From an uncultured Bacteroidales bacterium (GTDB taxonomy: Bacteria; Bacteroidota; Bacteroidia; Bacteroidales; UBA4417): a DNA stretch of 64,000 nucleotides. Made by a program: the position numbers and the translations under genes. Below are positions 1 through 10,579 of the stretch, piece after piece. The number at the start of each line of letters is the position of its first letter. The stretch's first letter is position 1. The notes beneath the pieces were generated by a model. It saw only the letters and a program-made list of their open reading frames with translations. It did not search any database and was not told where the DNA came from. Where the stretch lies: NCBI GenBank assembly GCA_903879715.1, contig CAIRMR010000204.1:30760-94759 (forward strand). The letters are read 5' to 3'.

Positions 1-2
1 TA

Positions 3-425
3 AGTTTAGATTTAAATGCACATTATAAGAATTTCGACCTCGAAGTGTTTTTAAACGGAGTTTCAGGCAATGACATTGTGTATCAGAACATGTGGGGGCA
101 ACCAAACACTTCGCCTCTGCGATGGACCCGGGATAATCCAACCAACGAGTATCCAAGCCTGCGAAATGATCGTTCCTATTATTTATCCGACTGGTTTATA
201 AAAGATGGTTCCTTCCTTAGAATACAAAATATTAACCTGGGATATAATTTCAAAACAAACAAGGTAAAATGGATAAACAACTTGCGCATTTACCTCAATG
301 CATCCGATGTTTATACGTTTACAAAGTTCAAAGGGTACGATCCTGAAGTGGGAACAGATGGTATTTACTGGGGCGGCTATCCGCGATTGAGCAAATGGAC
401 ATTTGGTTTGGATCTAACCTTCTAA
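3..425 (+). CDS. SusC/RagA-type TonB-dependent outer membrane protein, C-terminal fragment (5' end outside window)
   Basis: Frame is open from the window edge; the C-terminus (WFIKDGSFLRIQNINLGYNF...YPRLSKWTFGLDLTF) is typical of SusC; directly followed by SusD. Confidence 0.88.
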   Translation, partial: SLDLNAHYKNFDLEVFLNGVSGNDIVYQNMWGQPNTSPLRWTRDNPTNEYPSLRNDRSYYLSDWFIKDGSFLRIQNINLGYNFKTNKVKWINNLRIYLNASDVYTFTKFKGYDPEVGTDGIYWGGYPRLSKWTFGLDLTF

Positions 426-438
426 AAAAACGAAACTT

Positions 439-1941
439 ATGAAAACGAAAATACTATCTCTCTTAATGATTATCGGACTGCTGGTCAGTTCGTGCGACCT
501 GAATGAAGAACCTTACGGGTTTTACTCCGAAGATAACTTTTATAAAACACCTGCTGATGCCGAGGCTTCGTTACTATATGCATACAACGCGCTTACCTTT
601 CTCGAATATTCGAGAGGCATTTTCTACATTGGCGAACTTGCATCCGAAACCTGCGATGTTAAAGCTGATGAAGGATATGGAGCGCAGCAACTGAACAACT
701 GGACTGCGGATGCCACGAATGAATCTCTTACCTATTATTTTAAATACTGTTACATTGCTATAAACCGGGCAAATGCAATAATTGAAAATGTTTCCAACAG
801 TTCCTTCAGCCCTGCAGTAAAAAACAAACTGCTTGGGGAAGCCTATTTCTTAAGGGCTTTCAATTATTATAATCTTGTGAAGGTATTCGGACTGGTTCCT
901 ATTCAGCGTAAGATGGTGAAAAGCATCTCAGACGCCTCACCCAATATGGCTATGAATCTCGATGAGTTGTATGATTTCATCAATGCCGATTTAAGAACAG
1001 CTGAATCCTTTCTGGAAGTGTACCGCAATGCAGGCCGCGCCGACAAAGTAGCTGCCCAGGCGCTCCTGGCCAAAACGTATTTGACAATAGCTTCTTCGAA
1101 AGAAAGCGGTGTGCCGAAATATACCGATATGGCAAAGGATGTACAAATGATGTACGACAGTGCAGCCTATTTTTCAGGCAAAGTTCTTCACGATCAGGCT
1201 GAGTACTCGATAGATCCGCAATTAACTCATATTTATGATGTTAATGCTTCAAACGGACCTGAGCATATTTTTATCATGTCGATGGACAGGACCGGGCTCA
1301 ACGAAGGAAATTTTTCAAAAATAGCAATGATGTTTCACCCCTGGGTTGACGGAGTTCCTTATTACATCAAGAATCCTGATGGTACACTTACATATACTAC
1401 CAATGGGTGGGAAGTTTATCAAACTACAGCTGCATTTTATAACTCTTTTGCCGCAAACGATAAACGCAAAACAGAACTCCTGGTAACAAAAATATATAAC
1501 GCATCCGGAGTACAAACCGGCGCCCTTGGCACAAATTTTTCTTATGCTTTTACCCGGAAATATGTGGATCCTGACTTTGTAGGAGATAAATCAAGTGCCA
1601 AACCTTACCTAATCCGGTTTTCGGATGTAGCACTGATTTATGCGGAAGCTAGCGGCCCCACTGCAGATGGCTACAACTGGGTTAACCAGATCCGAAGCAG
1701 GTCTAATCTTCAGGCAATGGTTCCCGGATTGAATGCAGCCGACTTCCGAAAAGCGGTAGTGCAGGAAAGGGCCTGGGAACTTGCATTTGAAGGTCATAGG
1801 TTATATGATTTAAGAAGAAAGGCCATGGTTACATCAACCGATCCAAGAGCTGCTGCTTCCGGAATCACAGAGGAACAGGCTGCGTTTTATCCTATCCCTC
1901 AGATGGAAATTGACTTAAATCCGAATTTAACAGCAAAGTAA
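439..1941 (+). CDS. SusD/RagB-family nutrient-binding outer membrane lipoprotein
   Basis: Lipoprotein signal (LLVSSCD); SusD hallmarks AEAYFLRAFNYYNLVKVFG-like and VVQERAWELAFEGHRLYDLRR. Confidence 0.95.
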   Translation: MKTKILSLLMIIGLLVSSCDLNEEPYGFYSEDNFYKTPADAEASLLYAYNALTFLEYSRGIFYIGELASETCDVKADEGYGAQQLNNWTADATNESLTYYFKYCYIAINRANAIIENVSNSSFSPAVKNKLLGEAYFLRAFNYYNLVKVFGLVPIQRKMVKSISDASPNMAMNLDELYDFINADLRTAESFLEVYRNAGRADKVAAQALLAKTYLTIASSKESGVPKYTDMAKDVQMMYDSAAYFSGKVLHDQAEYSIDPQLTHIYDVNASNGPEHIFIMSMDRTGLNEGNFSKIAMMFHPWVDGVPYYIKNPDGTLTYTTNGWEVYQTTAAFYNSFAANDKRKTELLVTKIYNASGVQTGALGTNFSYAFTRKYVDPDFVGDKSSAKPYLIRFSDVALIYAEASGPTADGYNWVNQIRSRSNLQAMVPGLNAADFRKAVVQERAWELAFEGHRLYDLRRKAMVTSTDPRAAASGITEEQAAFYPIPQMEIDLNPNLTAK

Positions 1942-1968
1942 TTTATTTAAACAGAAGAAATCAGGCGT

Positions 1969-2847
1969 ATGAAAACACTAAAATATATTCTGGTATTAAT
2001 GGTTGCCACAGTCTTCTTTAGCTGCCAGAAAGATCCATTAAAAGAAATTAACGATGGTTCATGGAATAAAGAAAAGAATATCATTTCTATTTCGTTTTCC
2101 GATCAGATAGGGAAAACAACCATAGTAAGAACAGACACAAATGCCACCATAACTTTCCTTGACTTTGCCGAGGATTTCAGTGCCATAGAAATAACTTCTC
2201 TTGAAGTTTCCTATGGAGCAACTGCATCTGTCGCAGTAGGTCAGAAACTCGATTTTAACAATCCGGAAAAAACCACTACAATCATCATCACTCCTGTAAA
2301 CGGAGAGCCTCTCACCTGGACTATCAAAGCAGGCCAGTATGTTAATCCGTATAAAGGAACCTGGGGCATTCAGAGTTTTAAATTCAAGTGGGACGACTGG
2401 AATGGCTGGGGTCTTCAGGGAGAAGCTACCGTTGCTTCGAAAATGACTTCTGCTACCGCGGGGAATGACGACATAATAACTTTCAGTGCAATTGAAGGAG
2501 CAGATGTATCCGGAATTTTTTATGGCAGCTACGAAAGAACTAAAGGTACAGATGGGGCTTATGGCTCATACAAGTCTCCGGCAGGAACTGATTGGAGTGA
2601 TAAATTCGGACAATTACCTAATGGAAAGGGGAAATATTACATCAATCCGGATAATTCCGTATCTATCGAAGTTGAAGGCAGCAGTAAAAAACTAACGTCA
2701 GTTGGGACAACCGCATCTACTGCTACAACAATGACCTACGATCTCAATGCACAGCAAATCTGGACAATAGACTGGAATGACTATTACGGCACCGAAAACC
2801 AGTTGAAGATGGCATATAAAATCTGGTACATTTTAATTAAGCAATAA
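1969..2847 (+). CDS. PUL-associated surface lipoprotein with DUF5018-like N-terminal domain
   Basis: Lipobox FFSCQK; N-terminal repeat-like beta domain; follows susD. Confidence 0.6.
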   Translation: MKTLKYILVLMVATVFFSCQKDPLKEINDGSWNKEKNIISISFSDQIGKTTIVRTDTNATITFLDFAEDFSAIEITSLEVSYGATASVAVGQKLDFNNPEKTTTIIITPVNGEPLTWTIKAGQYVNPYKGTWGIQSFKFKWDDWNGWGLQGEATVASKMTSATAGNDDIITFSAIEGADVSGIFYGSYERTKGTDGAYGSYKSPAGTDWSDKFGQLPNGKGKYYINPDNSVSIEVEGSSKKLTSVGTTASTATTMTYDLNAQQIWTIDWNDYYGTENQLKMAYKIWYILIKQ

Positions 2848-2962
2848 GTTGATTGTAATTATAAAATAAATATTGTACAGATAGAAAAGCTGAAAATAGC
2901 ACATTATCTGATAAAACAAAAAATCAATATTTAGGTAATGGTTGAATTGTTGGGTTTGCAAA

Positions 2963-2991
2963 GGAGGTTTGGCTCACAAGGGCCAACCTCC
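2963..2991 (+). terminator. Hairpin downstream of the susCD-lipoprotein unit
   Basis: GGAGGTTTGGC-TCACAAGG-GCCAACCTCC; long GC-rich stem with one bulge, weak U tract. Confidence 0.5.
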
Positions 2992-3211
2992 ATTTGTACA
3001 AAAAATAAAAGACTGAAGAAGCATATTGAATAACTCTGATTCCAAAAAAGCTTTGCTGATTATAATCTGTTCAAAATGAAGCCTTAAATAAAAATAAACC
3101 GGCAACCGCAAGATGTATTTTATCGAATCAACCCGGCAATAATAAACCATCAATCACTGGAGAAATCATACTGCAAAAGTTACTCCGGCGATAGTAAAAA
3201 AATACTGACAC

Positions 3212-4705
3212 ATGAAAATCTTTTTATTACTGGCATTCGCATACATTTTTTTTGTCTCTTGTAAAAAGGATCCGGATCCGCCTGTATCTGATTCAAAAAA
3301 TGATCTGACGATCAAAACTGGCATTCTGAATCAGTCGTTTGTCGGAAACGGCCCTCAGTGGGGAGGATATGATGCACTTCAGACCTGGACGGGAAGCCCT
3401 ACACTTACAGAAGCTGACTGGAATACATTGTACCAGAGGGTGCGGTTTATGCGCCCGCCATTGGTGAGAATAATGGTCGACCAGGGATGGAATTACCTGG
3501 TTAACGGCAAATATGATCCTTCGAAAAGTGATGCTGTACTTATTAAAATCCTTGATTTCTGCGAAGTTGAAGGAATAACGGTGATGTTTGGCGAATGGGG
3601 CCATCAGGGCGGCACATCAATAAATACAACCTGGCTCGAAAATTCTGCAAAATTCTTAGAATACCTGCTCAACACAAAAAATTATACGTGTATCAAATAT
3701 TTTAATATGGTGAATGAGCCTAATGGCGATTGGTCGAGCATTAACGGGAACTATTCACTATGGAAATCATTGATAGAACAGTTTCACGCAAAACTGGTCA
3801 CGAAAGGAATTGCTTCTAAAGTAAAGATTATCGGACCTGATATTGCCATTTGGGATGCTAATCTTACTTCCTGGGTGATTAACACAAATTTTGACCTTGG
3901 CGATAAGATCGGGGCATATGATATTCACACCTATCCCAGCGAAACTGAAGTACGTGATGGCTCATATAAAAACATGGTTAAAGCATACAAAAATGCTGCC
4001 CCTCCAGCCAAAGAAATGCTGATGGGCGAACTTGGATTTAAATATGCGTCAAATTCAACATTAGGGCAGCAGAACGCACAGCGGATTGCTGGCGATCCAT
4101 ACGCATCGAGCGACTGTAATATGTTTGTTTATGATGCTTTTTATGGTATTGATATGGCTGATGCCGTGATTCAGAATATGCTGGCCGGGTACTCAGGGTC
4201 TATTCTTTGGGATCTGGACGATGCAATGTATAATATTGATGGCGGAGGTTCTACCAAACTAAAACGATGGGGTTTCTGGAATAGCCTCGGATCTGAGAAA
4301 TTCGGAAATGCTGCAGATGAAAATATCCGTCCCTGGTTTTACACCATGTCGTTACTGTGCAGGTATTTTCCACAAGGAACTAAGATTTTCGATGTTGCAC
4401 TGCCTGACAAGAAAGGGCTCAGAGCCATAGCAGGCGAAAAAAACGGGAAATACACCATTGCTATTGTCAACTCAAATTTTGCCAGTTACGAAATCAATCT
4501 GAAAATGGAAAACGGCATAACCTTATCCGGAGCGGATTTATACAAATACGTTTCAGGCGTCGGTGCCGCATTTACCGGAAAAAAAGATTCAAACGGATTC
4601 GCAATGCCTGAAGAAACAAATCTTACAATCGATTTCAGCACCGGCAAGTCAAAACAAATCAGCGTTCCTGGCCAGTCCTTTTTATTGTTCACCAATATGG
4701 AGTAA
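3212..4705 (+). CDS. Secreted lipoprotein glycoside hydrolase, clan GH-A / GH5-like
   Basis: Lipobox FVSCKK; FNMVNEPNGDW (acid/base NEP motif) and MGELGFK (candidate nucleophile); paralogue of 9040..10572. Confidence 0.7.
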   Translation: MKIFLLLAFAYIFFVSCKKDPDPPVSDSKNDLTIKTGILNQSFVGNGPQWGGYDALQTWTGSPTLTEADWNTLYQRVRFMRPPLVRIMVDQGWNYLVNGKYDPSKSDAVLIKILDFCEVEGITVMFGEWGHQGGTSINTTWLENSAKFLEYLLNTKNYTCIKYFNMVNEPNGDWSSINGNYSLWKSLIEQFHAKLVTKGIASKVKIIGPDIAIWDANLTSWVINTNFDLGDKIGAYDIHTYPSETEVRDGSYKNMVKAYKNAAPPAKEMLMGELGFKYASNSTLGQQNAQRIAGDPYASSDCNMFVYDAFYGIDMADAVIQNMLAGYSGSILWDLDDAMYNIDGGGSTKLKRWGFWNSLGSEKFGNAADENIRPWFYTMSLLCRYFPQGTKIFDVALPDKKGLRAIAGEKNGKYTIAIVNSNFASYEINLKMENGITLSGADLYKYVSGVGAAFTGKKDSNGFAMPEETNLTIDFSTGKSKQISVPGQSFLLFTNME

Positions 4706-4789
4706 TACCTTACTGTTTTAGTTAATGCCTCACATTACCCTCACCATTCATACAAAGCATCAGAATTAATACTTTCAAATTTTTTACCA

Positions 4790-5812
4790 ATGATTTTACA
4801 TAAATACGAAAACAATCCGATTTTATCACCGAATCCATCTAACGACTGGGAAAATCTTGTAGTGTGCAACCCGGGAATGTGGCATGAAAACGGAATTTTT
4901 TATATGTTGTACCGGGCAGCCGGAGATGATGAAAATCACATTATCCGTTTTGGGCTGGCTACGAGCGAAGATGGATTCAACTTCAGCAGGGTAAGTGATT
5001 TGCCGGCTTTCGGTCCAAGCGCGGAAGGCCCGGATAGTGGTTGTGTGGAAGATGCACGTATCGTAAAATTTGATGATTACTATTATATTACCTATGCTTT
5101 CCGCCCGTTTCATCCCGGTCAATACTGGAAATTCGCTCATGATGAAGTTTTAACCTGGGATCATGGCAACAATGCGCCTTGTTTTCTGAAGAAAAATATG
5201 GCAAATACAGCTCTTGCCATGACAAAGGATTTTAAAACATGGATCAGGCTTGGCCGCATAACTCAATCGGATATTGATGATCGCGATGTTATACTTTTTC
5301 CCGAAAAAATAAACGGAAAATATGCCATGCTCCATCGCCCGAAGGAATGGGTAGGACCACAATGGGGGCCCCAATTTCCTGCAATCTGGCTCAGGTATTC
5401 CGACGACATGCTGGTATGGAACGAACCCAGCCATTTACTCATGGAGGGGATAATAGGCGGCTGGGAAGAAAAAATTGGCGGTTCTACACCTCCTTTAAAA
5501 ACAGATCAAGGCTGGCTGGTGCTTTACCATGGCGTCGAAAACGGGGGCAATGGTTACTACAGTGTAGGCGCCGTATTGCTCGATTTGAATGATCCTACAA
5601 AAATAATCGGACGCACACCGGAACCTATCATGTGGCCTGAATTTGGTTACGAGATTGAAGGATTTTATAAAGGCTGTGTTTTCCCAACCGGGAATGTTAT
5701 TGTTGGCGATACCTTGTTCGTATATTACGGTGGGGCCGATAAATATGTAGGTGTTGCTACCTGTTCTGTAACGGAATTGGTGGAACATCTTTTAACAAAT
5801 AAAATGGAATAG
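4790..5812 (+). CDS. GH130-family glycosidase / beta-mannoside phosphorylase-like
   Basis: GH130-like architecture: NPILSPNP, NPGMWHENGIFYMLYRA, GPDSGCVEDARIVKFDDYYYITY, LYHGVE, VYYGGADKYVGVAT. Confidence 0.88.
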   Translation: MILHKYENNPILSPNPSNDWENLVVCNPGMWHENGIFYMLYRAAGDDENHIIRFGLATSEDGFNFSRVSDLPAFGPSAEGPDSGCVEDARIVKFDDYYYITYAFRPFHPGQYWKFAHDEVLTWDHGNNAPCFLKKNMANTALAMTKDFKTWIRLGRITQSDIDDRDVILFPEKINGKYAMLHRPKEWVGPQWGPQFPAIWLRYSDDMLVWNEPSHLLMEGIIGGWEEKIGGSTPPLKTDQGWLVLYHGVENGGNGYYSVGAVLLDLNDPTKIIGRTPEPIMWPEFGYEIEGFYKGCVFPTGNVIVGDTLFVYYGGADKYVGVATCSVTELVEHLLTNKME

Positions 5813-5903
5813 CGGATAAATTATCTGCGGTAATCAACTATAACTGCAAGCAGGAATAAGAAACACATTTTTCCTGCTTAATTGGATGATAAACTAAAGG
5901 ATT

Positions 5904-5927
5904 CTCTTTGGTTGAAAAACCAAAGAG
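5904..5927. terminator. Hairpin between GH130 gene and sulfotransferase-like gene
   Basis: CTCTTTGGTT-GAAA-AACCAAAGAG, 10-bp perfect stem with GAAA tetraloop. Confidence 0.45.
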
Positions 5928-6009
5928 AGAATTACTCTTCAAAACAGTCATTACATAAAAGTCTTGCTGTTGTACCATTTATAAATTTCTAATTGTAAAT
6001 CTCATACGC

Positions 6010-7917
6010 ATGAAGTTAAAACACATTATATTCTTTGCCATAACTCTATTTACCACTTCATGCCAGAAAGAGGTAGTAAGTGATAAAATGGAGATTTTGT
6101 CCTTTAAATTTCTTGCGGCAGATAATGAAGGATTAACAAATGATATTACAGGAATTATCAGCGGTAATGAAATTCAGGTAACTGCAATCGGACTAGCAAA
6201 TGTCACATCCCTGGTGGCAAGTTTTATTTCGACCGGCAAAAGTGTCAGAGTTGGGAGCACTGAGCAAATCAGCAGTGTTACCCCAAACGACTTTTCTAAA
6301 CCCATAGTGTATACAGTAATAGCAGGCGACGGATCGAAGCAGGAATATACAGTCGCCATATTCAGCGAAATGCTCACATATACTATTGATAATGTTATAG
6401 TTAATCCATATTCAAGGTCTGCTCTTTCTGCGATTATAACGGTCTCGGCAAGTCTGCCTTTCTCAGTTCACACCAATGTGCTGGGAATGGATGGTCCCAC
6501 ATCGGACATCTCATTTAAAAATGATTCGCTTAAGTTTCAGCACCAGGTTCCTGTATATGGCCTTTATTTCTCCAACGATTATATAAATGCAGGATGGGCC
6601 GGAAACAAAGTTGTAGTAACCCTGAAAGGCGAAAATACTATGACTTATACCGATACAGTTACTATTGAAACTATGGCTAAACCAGGTTGGTTTCCTAACC
6701 TTGCTACAACAGGTTCGGCAATGAATGACGGGGCGTTGTTTGCGTTTCTTTATAATAAATGGGGGCATGGTAACACAATCAGCACAATGATCAGCGACCG
6801 GTATGGCAAATTTCGTGGTTTCTGGTATATTGAAAATGAAGAAGATAATATGTTCCCCCTTACTTTTCTTAAGAATGGAAACCTAATCTATTCTGTTCCA
6901 CAAAGGAGTGCCATTTATGAAACAGATTTTCTGGGCAAGATTATAAATATATGGGACATCCCCGGCGAATTTCAAGGTTCCCATCATGATATCTGCGAAA
7001 TTCCATCAGGTTCCAAAGAAGGCAATTTGCTGGTAACGGTATCACAAACGGATGCCAGAGTACCGTATGATGTCCAAAACAGGCGTTTTATAGAGGATCA
7101 TATAATTGAGCTTGACCGCAAAACCGGCGCGCTCCTTACCACCTGGAACCTGCGTGATTGTCTTCAGGTTGGCAGGTCAATCATGCCAACATATATAAGG
7201 AACATTTCCTTAAATCCACTTGAATTCGACTGGTGTCATAACAATGGATTGGCCTTTGATCCCACTGATAATACTATTATTATAAGCACTTTTCACCATG
7301 GATTTGCCAAATTGGACTGGAGCAATAACCTGAAATGGATTCTTGCCCCTCATGGTGGATGGGGTGTGAATGGCAGAGGTGAATCACTGGATAAATATCT
7401 GCTTAAAGCTGCAGATCAGCAGGGAATCCTGTATTCCGATTCAGTACAGCTTGGATACAAATCCATAACAGGATTTGAATGGCCGTGGGTAAACCATTCC
7501 CCATCAGTACGTAATGAACAGGAAAACCAGGTGCTGACCTGCATGGTTAACGGGGCTTCCAAGAATTTTAAAACAATGCCATTTTTTGAAATCTCTTCCT
7601 GGGGAGCTGAATATGTCATTAACGAAAAAGCTATGACTGTTAAACAAGGGTGGACCTATGGCCGCGAAAAAGGAGTACCCCTTTTCTCCGTTACGGCCGG
7701 ACAGGCTACCAGGCTCAAAGAAGGAAATTACCTGCTCACATTTGGATCAATCGGATCAGCTTTCCTGGGAGCTTTTTATACCGGGGGAAACGAACGAGGC
7801 ATTGTTGCAGAGGTTGAAAACGGCAACCAGCTAATCTGGCAAATGACTGCCCTTGAACCTGAAAGAGCCGATTGGCGAATTTACCGTACTCAGAAATTTA
7901 CATTTCCTAATCAATAA
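6010..7917 (+). CDS. Arylsulfotransferase (ASST)-like lipoprotein with N-terminal DUF5018-like domain
   Basis: Lipobox TTSCQK; beta-propeller-like repeats with GSHHDICEIPSG, DHIIELDRKTGALLTTWNLRD, DWCHNNGLAFDPTDNTIIISTFHHGFAKLDW reminiscent of ASST (PF05935). Confidence 0.7.
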   Translation: MKLKHIIFFAITLFTTSCQKEVVSDKMEILSFKFLAADNEGLTNDITGIISGNEIQVTAIGLANVTSLVASFISTGKSVRVGSTEQISSVTPNDFSKPIVYTVIAGDGSKQEYTVAIFSEMLTYTIDNVIVNPYSRSALSAIITVSASLPFSVHTNVLGMDGPTSDISFKNDSLKFQHQVPVYGLYFSNDYINAGWAGNKVVVTLKGENTMTYTDTVTIETMAKPGWFPNLATTGSAMNDGALFAFLYNKWGHGNTISTMISDRYGKFRGFWYIENEEDNMFPLTFLKNGNLIYSVPQRSAIYETDFLGKIINIWDIPGEFQGSHHDICEIPSGSKEGNLLVTVSQTDARVPYDVQNRRFIEDHIIELDRKTGALLTTWNLRDCLQVGRSIMPTYIRNISLNPLEFDWCHNNGLAFDPTDNTIIISTFHHGFAKLDWSNNLKWILAPHGGWGVNGRGESLDKYLLKAADQQGILYSDSVQLGYKSITGFEWPWVNHSPSVRNEQENQVLTCMVNGASKNFKTMPFFEISSWGAEYVINEKAMTVKQGWTYGREKGVPLFSVTAGQATRLKEGNYLLTFGSIGSAFLGAFYTGGNERGIVAEVENGNQLIWQMTALEPERADWRIYRTQKFTFPNQ

Positions 7918-7966
7918 ACACCAAATCTTAATTCTCTAATTTACAAACAACTAAATCTCAAAAACT

Positions 7967-8794
7967 ATGAAAAAGTTTTTACTTACAATTTTTGTGGCTT
8001 CATTCTCCTTTGTCGTTTTCGGACAAGCGGTGCTCTCTGACTTTGACGGCACCCAGATGAGTGGAATTACCATTACAGAATGGGCCAGCTTCAAACCCGA
8101 GGTTGTACCTAATCCCCTGAAGGCAGGATTAAATACAAGTGATAATGTATTATTCTTCCCGGCCCATGATTTCTGGTACTATTATTATAATGTGTCCGGC
8201 CTTCTGGGTTTTAAGGATATCCCAGCCGAAAACTTCAATAAGTATGACAGGATCCGGTTCAAATACCTCATACAGGATACTACAGCCGGGGCAGATACAG
8301 TAAAAATACAATTGAAACTTGAAAAAGGAACTGAAGCGCATATATACTCCGAAGTACTGGTTTTACCTATTCCTGCAGGAACAGTAAATGGATGGGCAGG
8401 TACTTCGATTGCGATACCAAGGAATGCAGATAACTCTCCAATTACTCATACCATGATGGATTTTTTGGTTTCATCAAATGAGAAAACCCCCATTCCGTTT
8501 TATCTGGATGACATTACTTTTATTTCAACCCTTCCTACAGGTTTAAATCCGTTAACTGCCACATCAAGTTTACACTTGTATCAATCCGGGAACTTGCTAA
8601 ATGTAAAACTTGAAAAAGAGATCGTCATTAAAAACCTGGAAATATTTAATATTACGGGCACATTGGTCAGAACATACAAACTTGGTTATAGTACTTCCGA
8701 AATATCAGTGCCTGCAGATATGGCTTCCGGGAGTTATATTATCAGGGTAAACACATCCGGACAATCTATGAGCCAGAAATTCATAAAACGTTAG
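7967..8794 (+). CDS. Secreted carbohydrate-binding-like protein with T9SS type A sorting domain
   Basis: Signal peptide; C-terminal LEIFNITGTLVRTYKL...MASGSYIIRVNTSGQSMSQKFIKR is a T9SS type A CTD. Confidence 0.75.
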   Translation: MKKFLLTIFVASFSFVVFGQAVLSDFDGTQMSGITITEWASFKPEVVPNPLKAGLNTSDNVLFFPAHDFWYYYYNVSGLLGFKDIPAENFNKYDRIRFKYLIQDTTAGADTVKIQLKLEKGTEAHIYSEVLVLPIPAGTVNGWAGTSIAIPRNADNSPITHTMMDFLVSSNEKTPIPFYLDDITFISTLPTGLNPLTATSSLHLYQSGNLLNVKLEKEIVIKNLEIFNITGTLVRTYKLGYSTSEISVPADMASGSYIIRVNTSGQSMSQKFIKR

Positions 8795-8830
8795 ATCAAA
8801 TCTTTAGTTTTGCAGTAAATTATCATTTCG

Positions 8831-8871
8831 GGGGTGTGTCAAAAATATCACACATCTTTTTGATACACCCC
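8831..8871. terminator. Strong bidirectional terminator-like hairpin
   Basis: GGGGTGTGTCAAAAA-TATCACACATC-TTTTTGATACACCCC, 15-bp stem with one G/T pair. Confidence 0.75.
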
Positions 8872-9039
8872 TTTTGATTTGAAATACCTTTTTCCTATCA
8901 GCTTTTATACAAATACAGGTTCTGAAAATCGGCAAGGGTATTTCCCGAAAACGGGCAGATTATACATACCTGTGGAATGAAACAGTGGAATTGCTGTTGA
9001 TCAGTAAATGAATGTTGGACCATCTTTTAAAGAATTATA

Positions 9040-10572
9040 ATGAAAGCACTCAGTATTTTCTTCATCGCAATTATTGCCCTTGTTGGCAGTTCCTGCTCAA
9101 GCTCAAAAACTGTTCAGGTTTACCCTGAAAAAGTAATTTCCACAAAATTTATCGGCAATGGTGTGCAATGGTCCGCTTATCCCCATGCCGATGCTCCTGA
9201 TGCCGAATGGGGCGCACTGATGACGGATCAAAAGTGGCAGATGGTTTTTCACCGCCTCGATTACATGAAGCCTAAACTGGTACGGGTAATGGACCAGGCC
9301 AACTGGAGATACCTCAAAGGATTTGATGCAAAAGGTGAACCCATCCTGGATTTTGATTCCCCTGAAGTTAAATCACTTCAAAAACTACTGGACTATTGCC
9401 AGAAAAACGATATCACCGTTTTATTCGGCGAATGGGGTTGTCCTTTCCCCCTGGTTAAAACAGAAACCGGAATTTCAGGCCATTTTAAAGGCGCAAACGA
9501 CCCCGCATGGATTGGCATAATTGTTAAATACCTGGATAACCTGATCAATGTTAAAGGCTATACATGCCTCAAGCACTATACCTTAGTGAATGAACCTAAT
9601 GGTTACTGGGCTTCAACCCTGGGAAACTGGGACGAATGGAGCGAAGGAATTAAGATATTGAAAAAAGCTCTTACCGAAGCAGGTCTGGCCGATAAAATAA
9701 CAATTGCCGGACCAGACGCAGTGGCTGCTTATGATAATCATGAATCAAAATATACTGGTGTTGAATGGGTTGCAGAATCAACCCGTCAGCTGAATGACCA
9801 AATCGGAATCTACGAAATACATGCCTACACTAATTATGATGAGGTGCGCAGCGGAAACTTCACCAAATACTACAGTAACATTGCACAAATGGCAAAAGCT
9901 GTAAACAAACCCATTGTTTTCGGAGAAATCGGCTTTGAGAAAATGACTGAAGAAAACCAGAAGCGCGTTAAAACGGATCCTTACGCAAGCGAGGACAGCC
10001 AGATGTCAGTGTACGATTTCGACTATGGCATTGATATGTCGGATGCCGTAATTCAGATAATGAATTCAGGTTATTCGGGCGCTGCAGCCTGGGATCTGGA
10101 TGATGCCATGCACACATTAGGCGATAAGGGCGATAAAAGTAAGCTTAAACGATGGGGTTTCTGGAACATCCTGGGAACCGAAATCTGCAATAACCCGGCC
10201 GATGAAAATATTCGTCCCTGGTTTTATTCGTGGTCATTGTTATGCAGGTATTTCCCGACCGGAACAACTATTATTGAATCGGATAGCACAGGCATTGCCG
10301 GACTGAGACTGGTAGCAGGTACCAAAGGCGACGACATGACTATCGCTATTGTTAACAATTCGTCGGTAAATCAAAAAATTGATCTTAAAACCGGCGCAGC
10401 ATCTTCATCTAAACTTTTTAAAAAATACATTTACAGCGAAAACCTCAGACCTGTCGACAGCGAAAATTTCCCCGTTCCCCAGCAAACTGATATCCGCATA
10501 AAATCTTCAAAAGCCTTGTCAGTCGAAATTCCGCCTAATAGTTTTGTCCTCTACACCACACTTAATTACTAA
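9040..10572 (+). CDS. Secreted lipoprotein glycoside hydrolase, clan GH-A / GH5-like (paralogue of 3212..4705)
   Basis: Lipobox GSSCSS; YTLVNEPNGYWAS and FGEIGFEK motifs; collinear with the first copy. Confidence 0.7.
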   Translation: MKALSIFFIAIIALVGSSCSSSKTVQVYPEKVISTKFIGNGVQWSAYPHADAPDAEWGALMTDQKWQMVFHRLDYMKPKLVRVMDQANWRYLKGFDAKGEPILDFDSPEVKSLQKLLDYCQKNDITVLFGEWGCPFPLVKTETGISGHFKGANDPAWIGIIVKYLDNLINVKGYTCLKHYTLVNEPNGYWASTLGNWDEWSEGIKILKKALTEAGLADKITIAGPDAVAAYDNHESKYTGVEWVAESTRQLNDQIGIYEIHAYTNYDEVRSGNFTKYYSNIAQMAKAVNKPIVFGEIGFEKMTEENQKRVKTDPYASEDSQMSVYDFDYGIDMSDAVIQIMNSGYSGAAAWDLDDAMHTLGDKGDKSKLKRWGFWNILGTEICNNPADENIRPWFYSWSLLCRYFPTGTTIIESDSTGIAGLRLVAGTKGDDMTIAIVNNSSVNQKIDLKTGAASSSKLFKKYIYSENLRPVDSENFPVPQQTDIRIKSSKALSVEIPPNSFVLYTTLNY

Positions 10573-10579
10573 AAATACG

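Noticed and set aside
3293-3604. Antisense ORFs of 60-130 aa inside long genes (for example 3293-3604, 12174-12542, 60520-60930)
   Set aside because: All lie opposite strongly supported coding genes and show no family resemblance.
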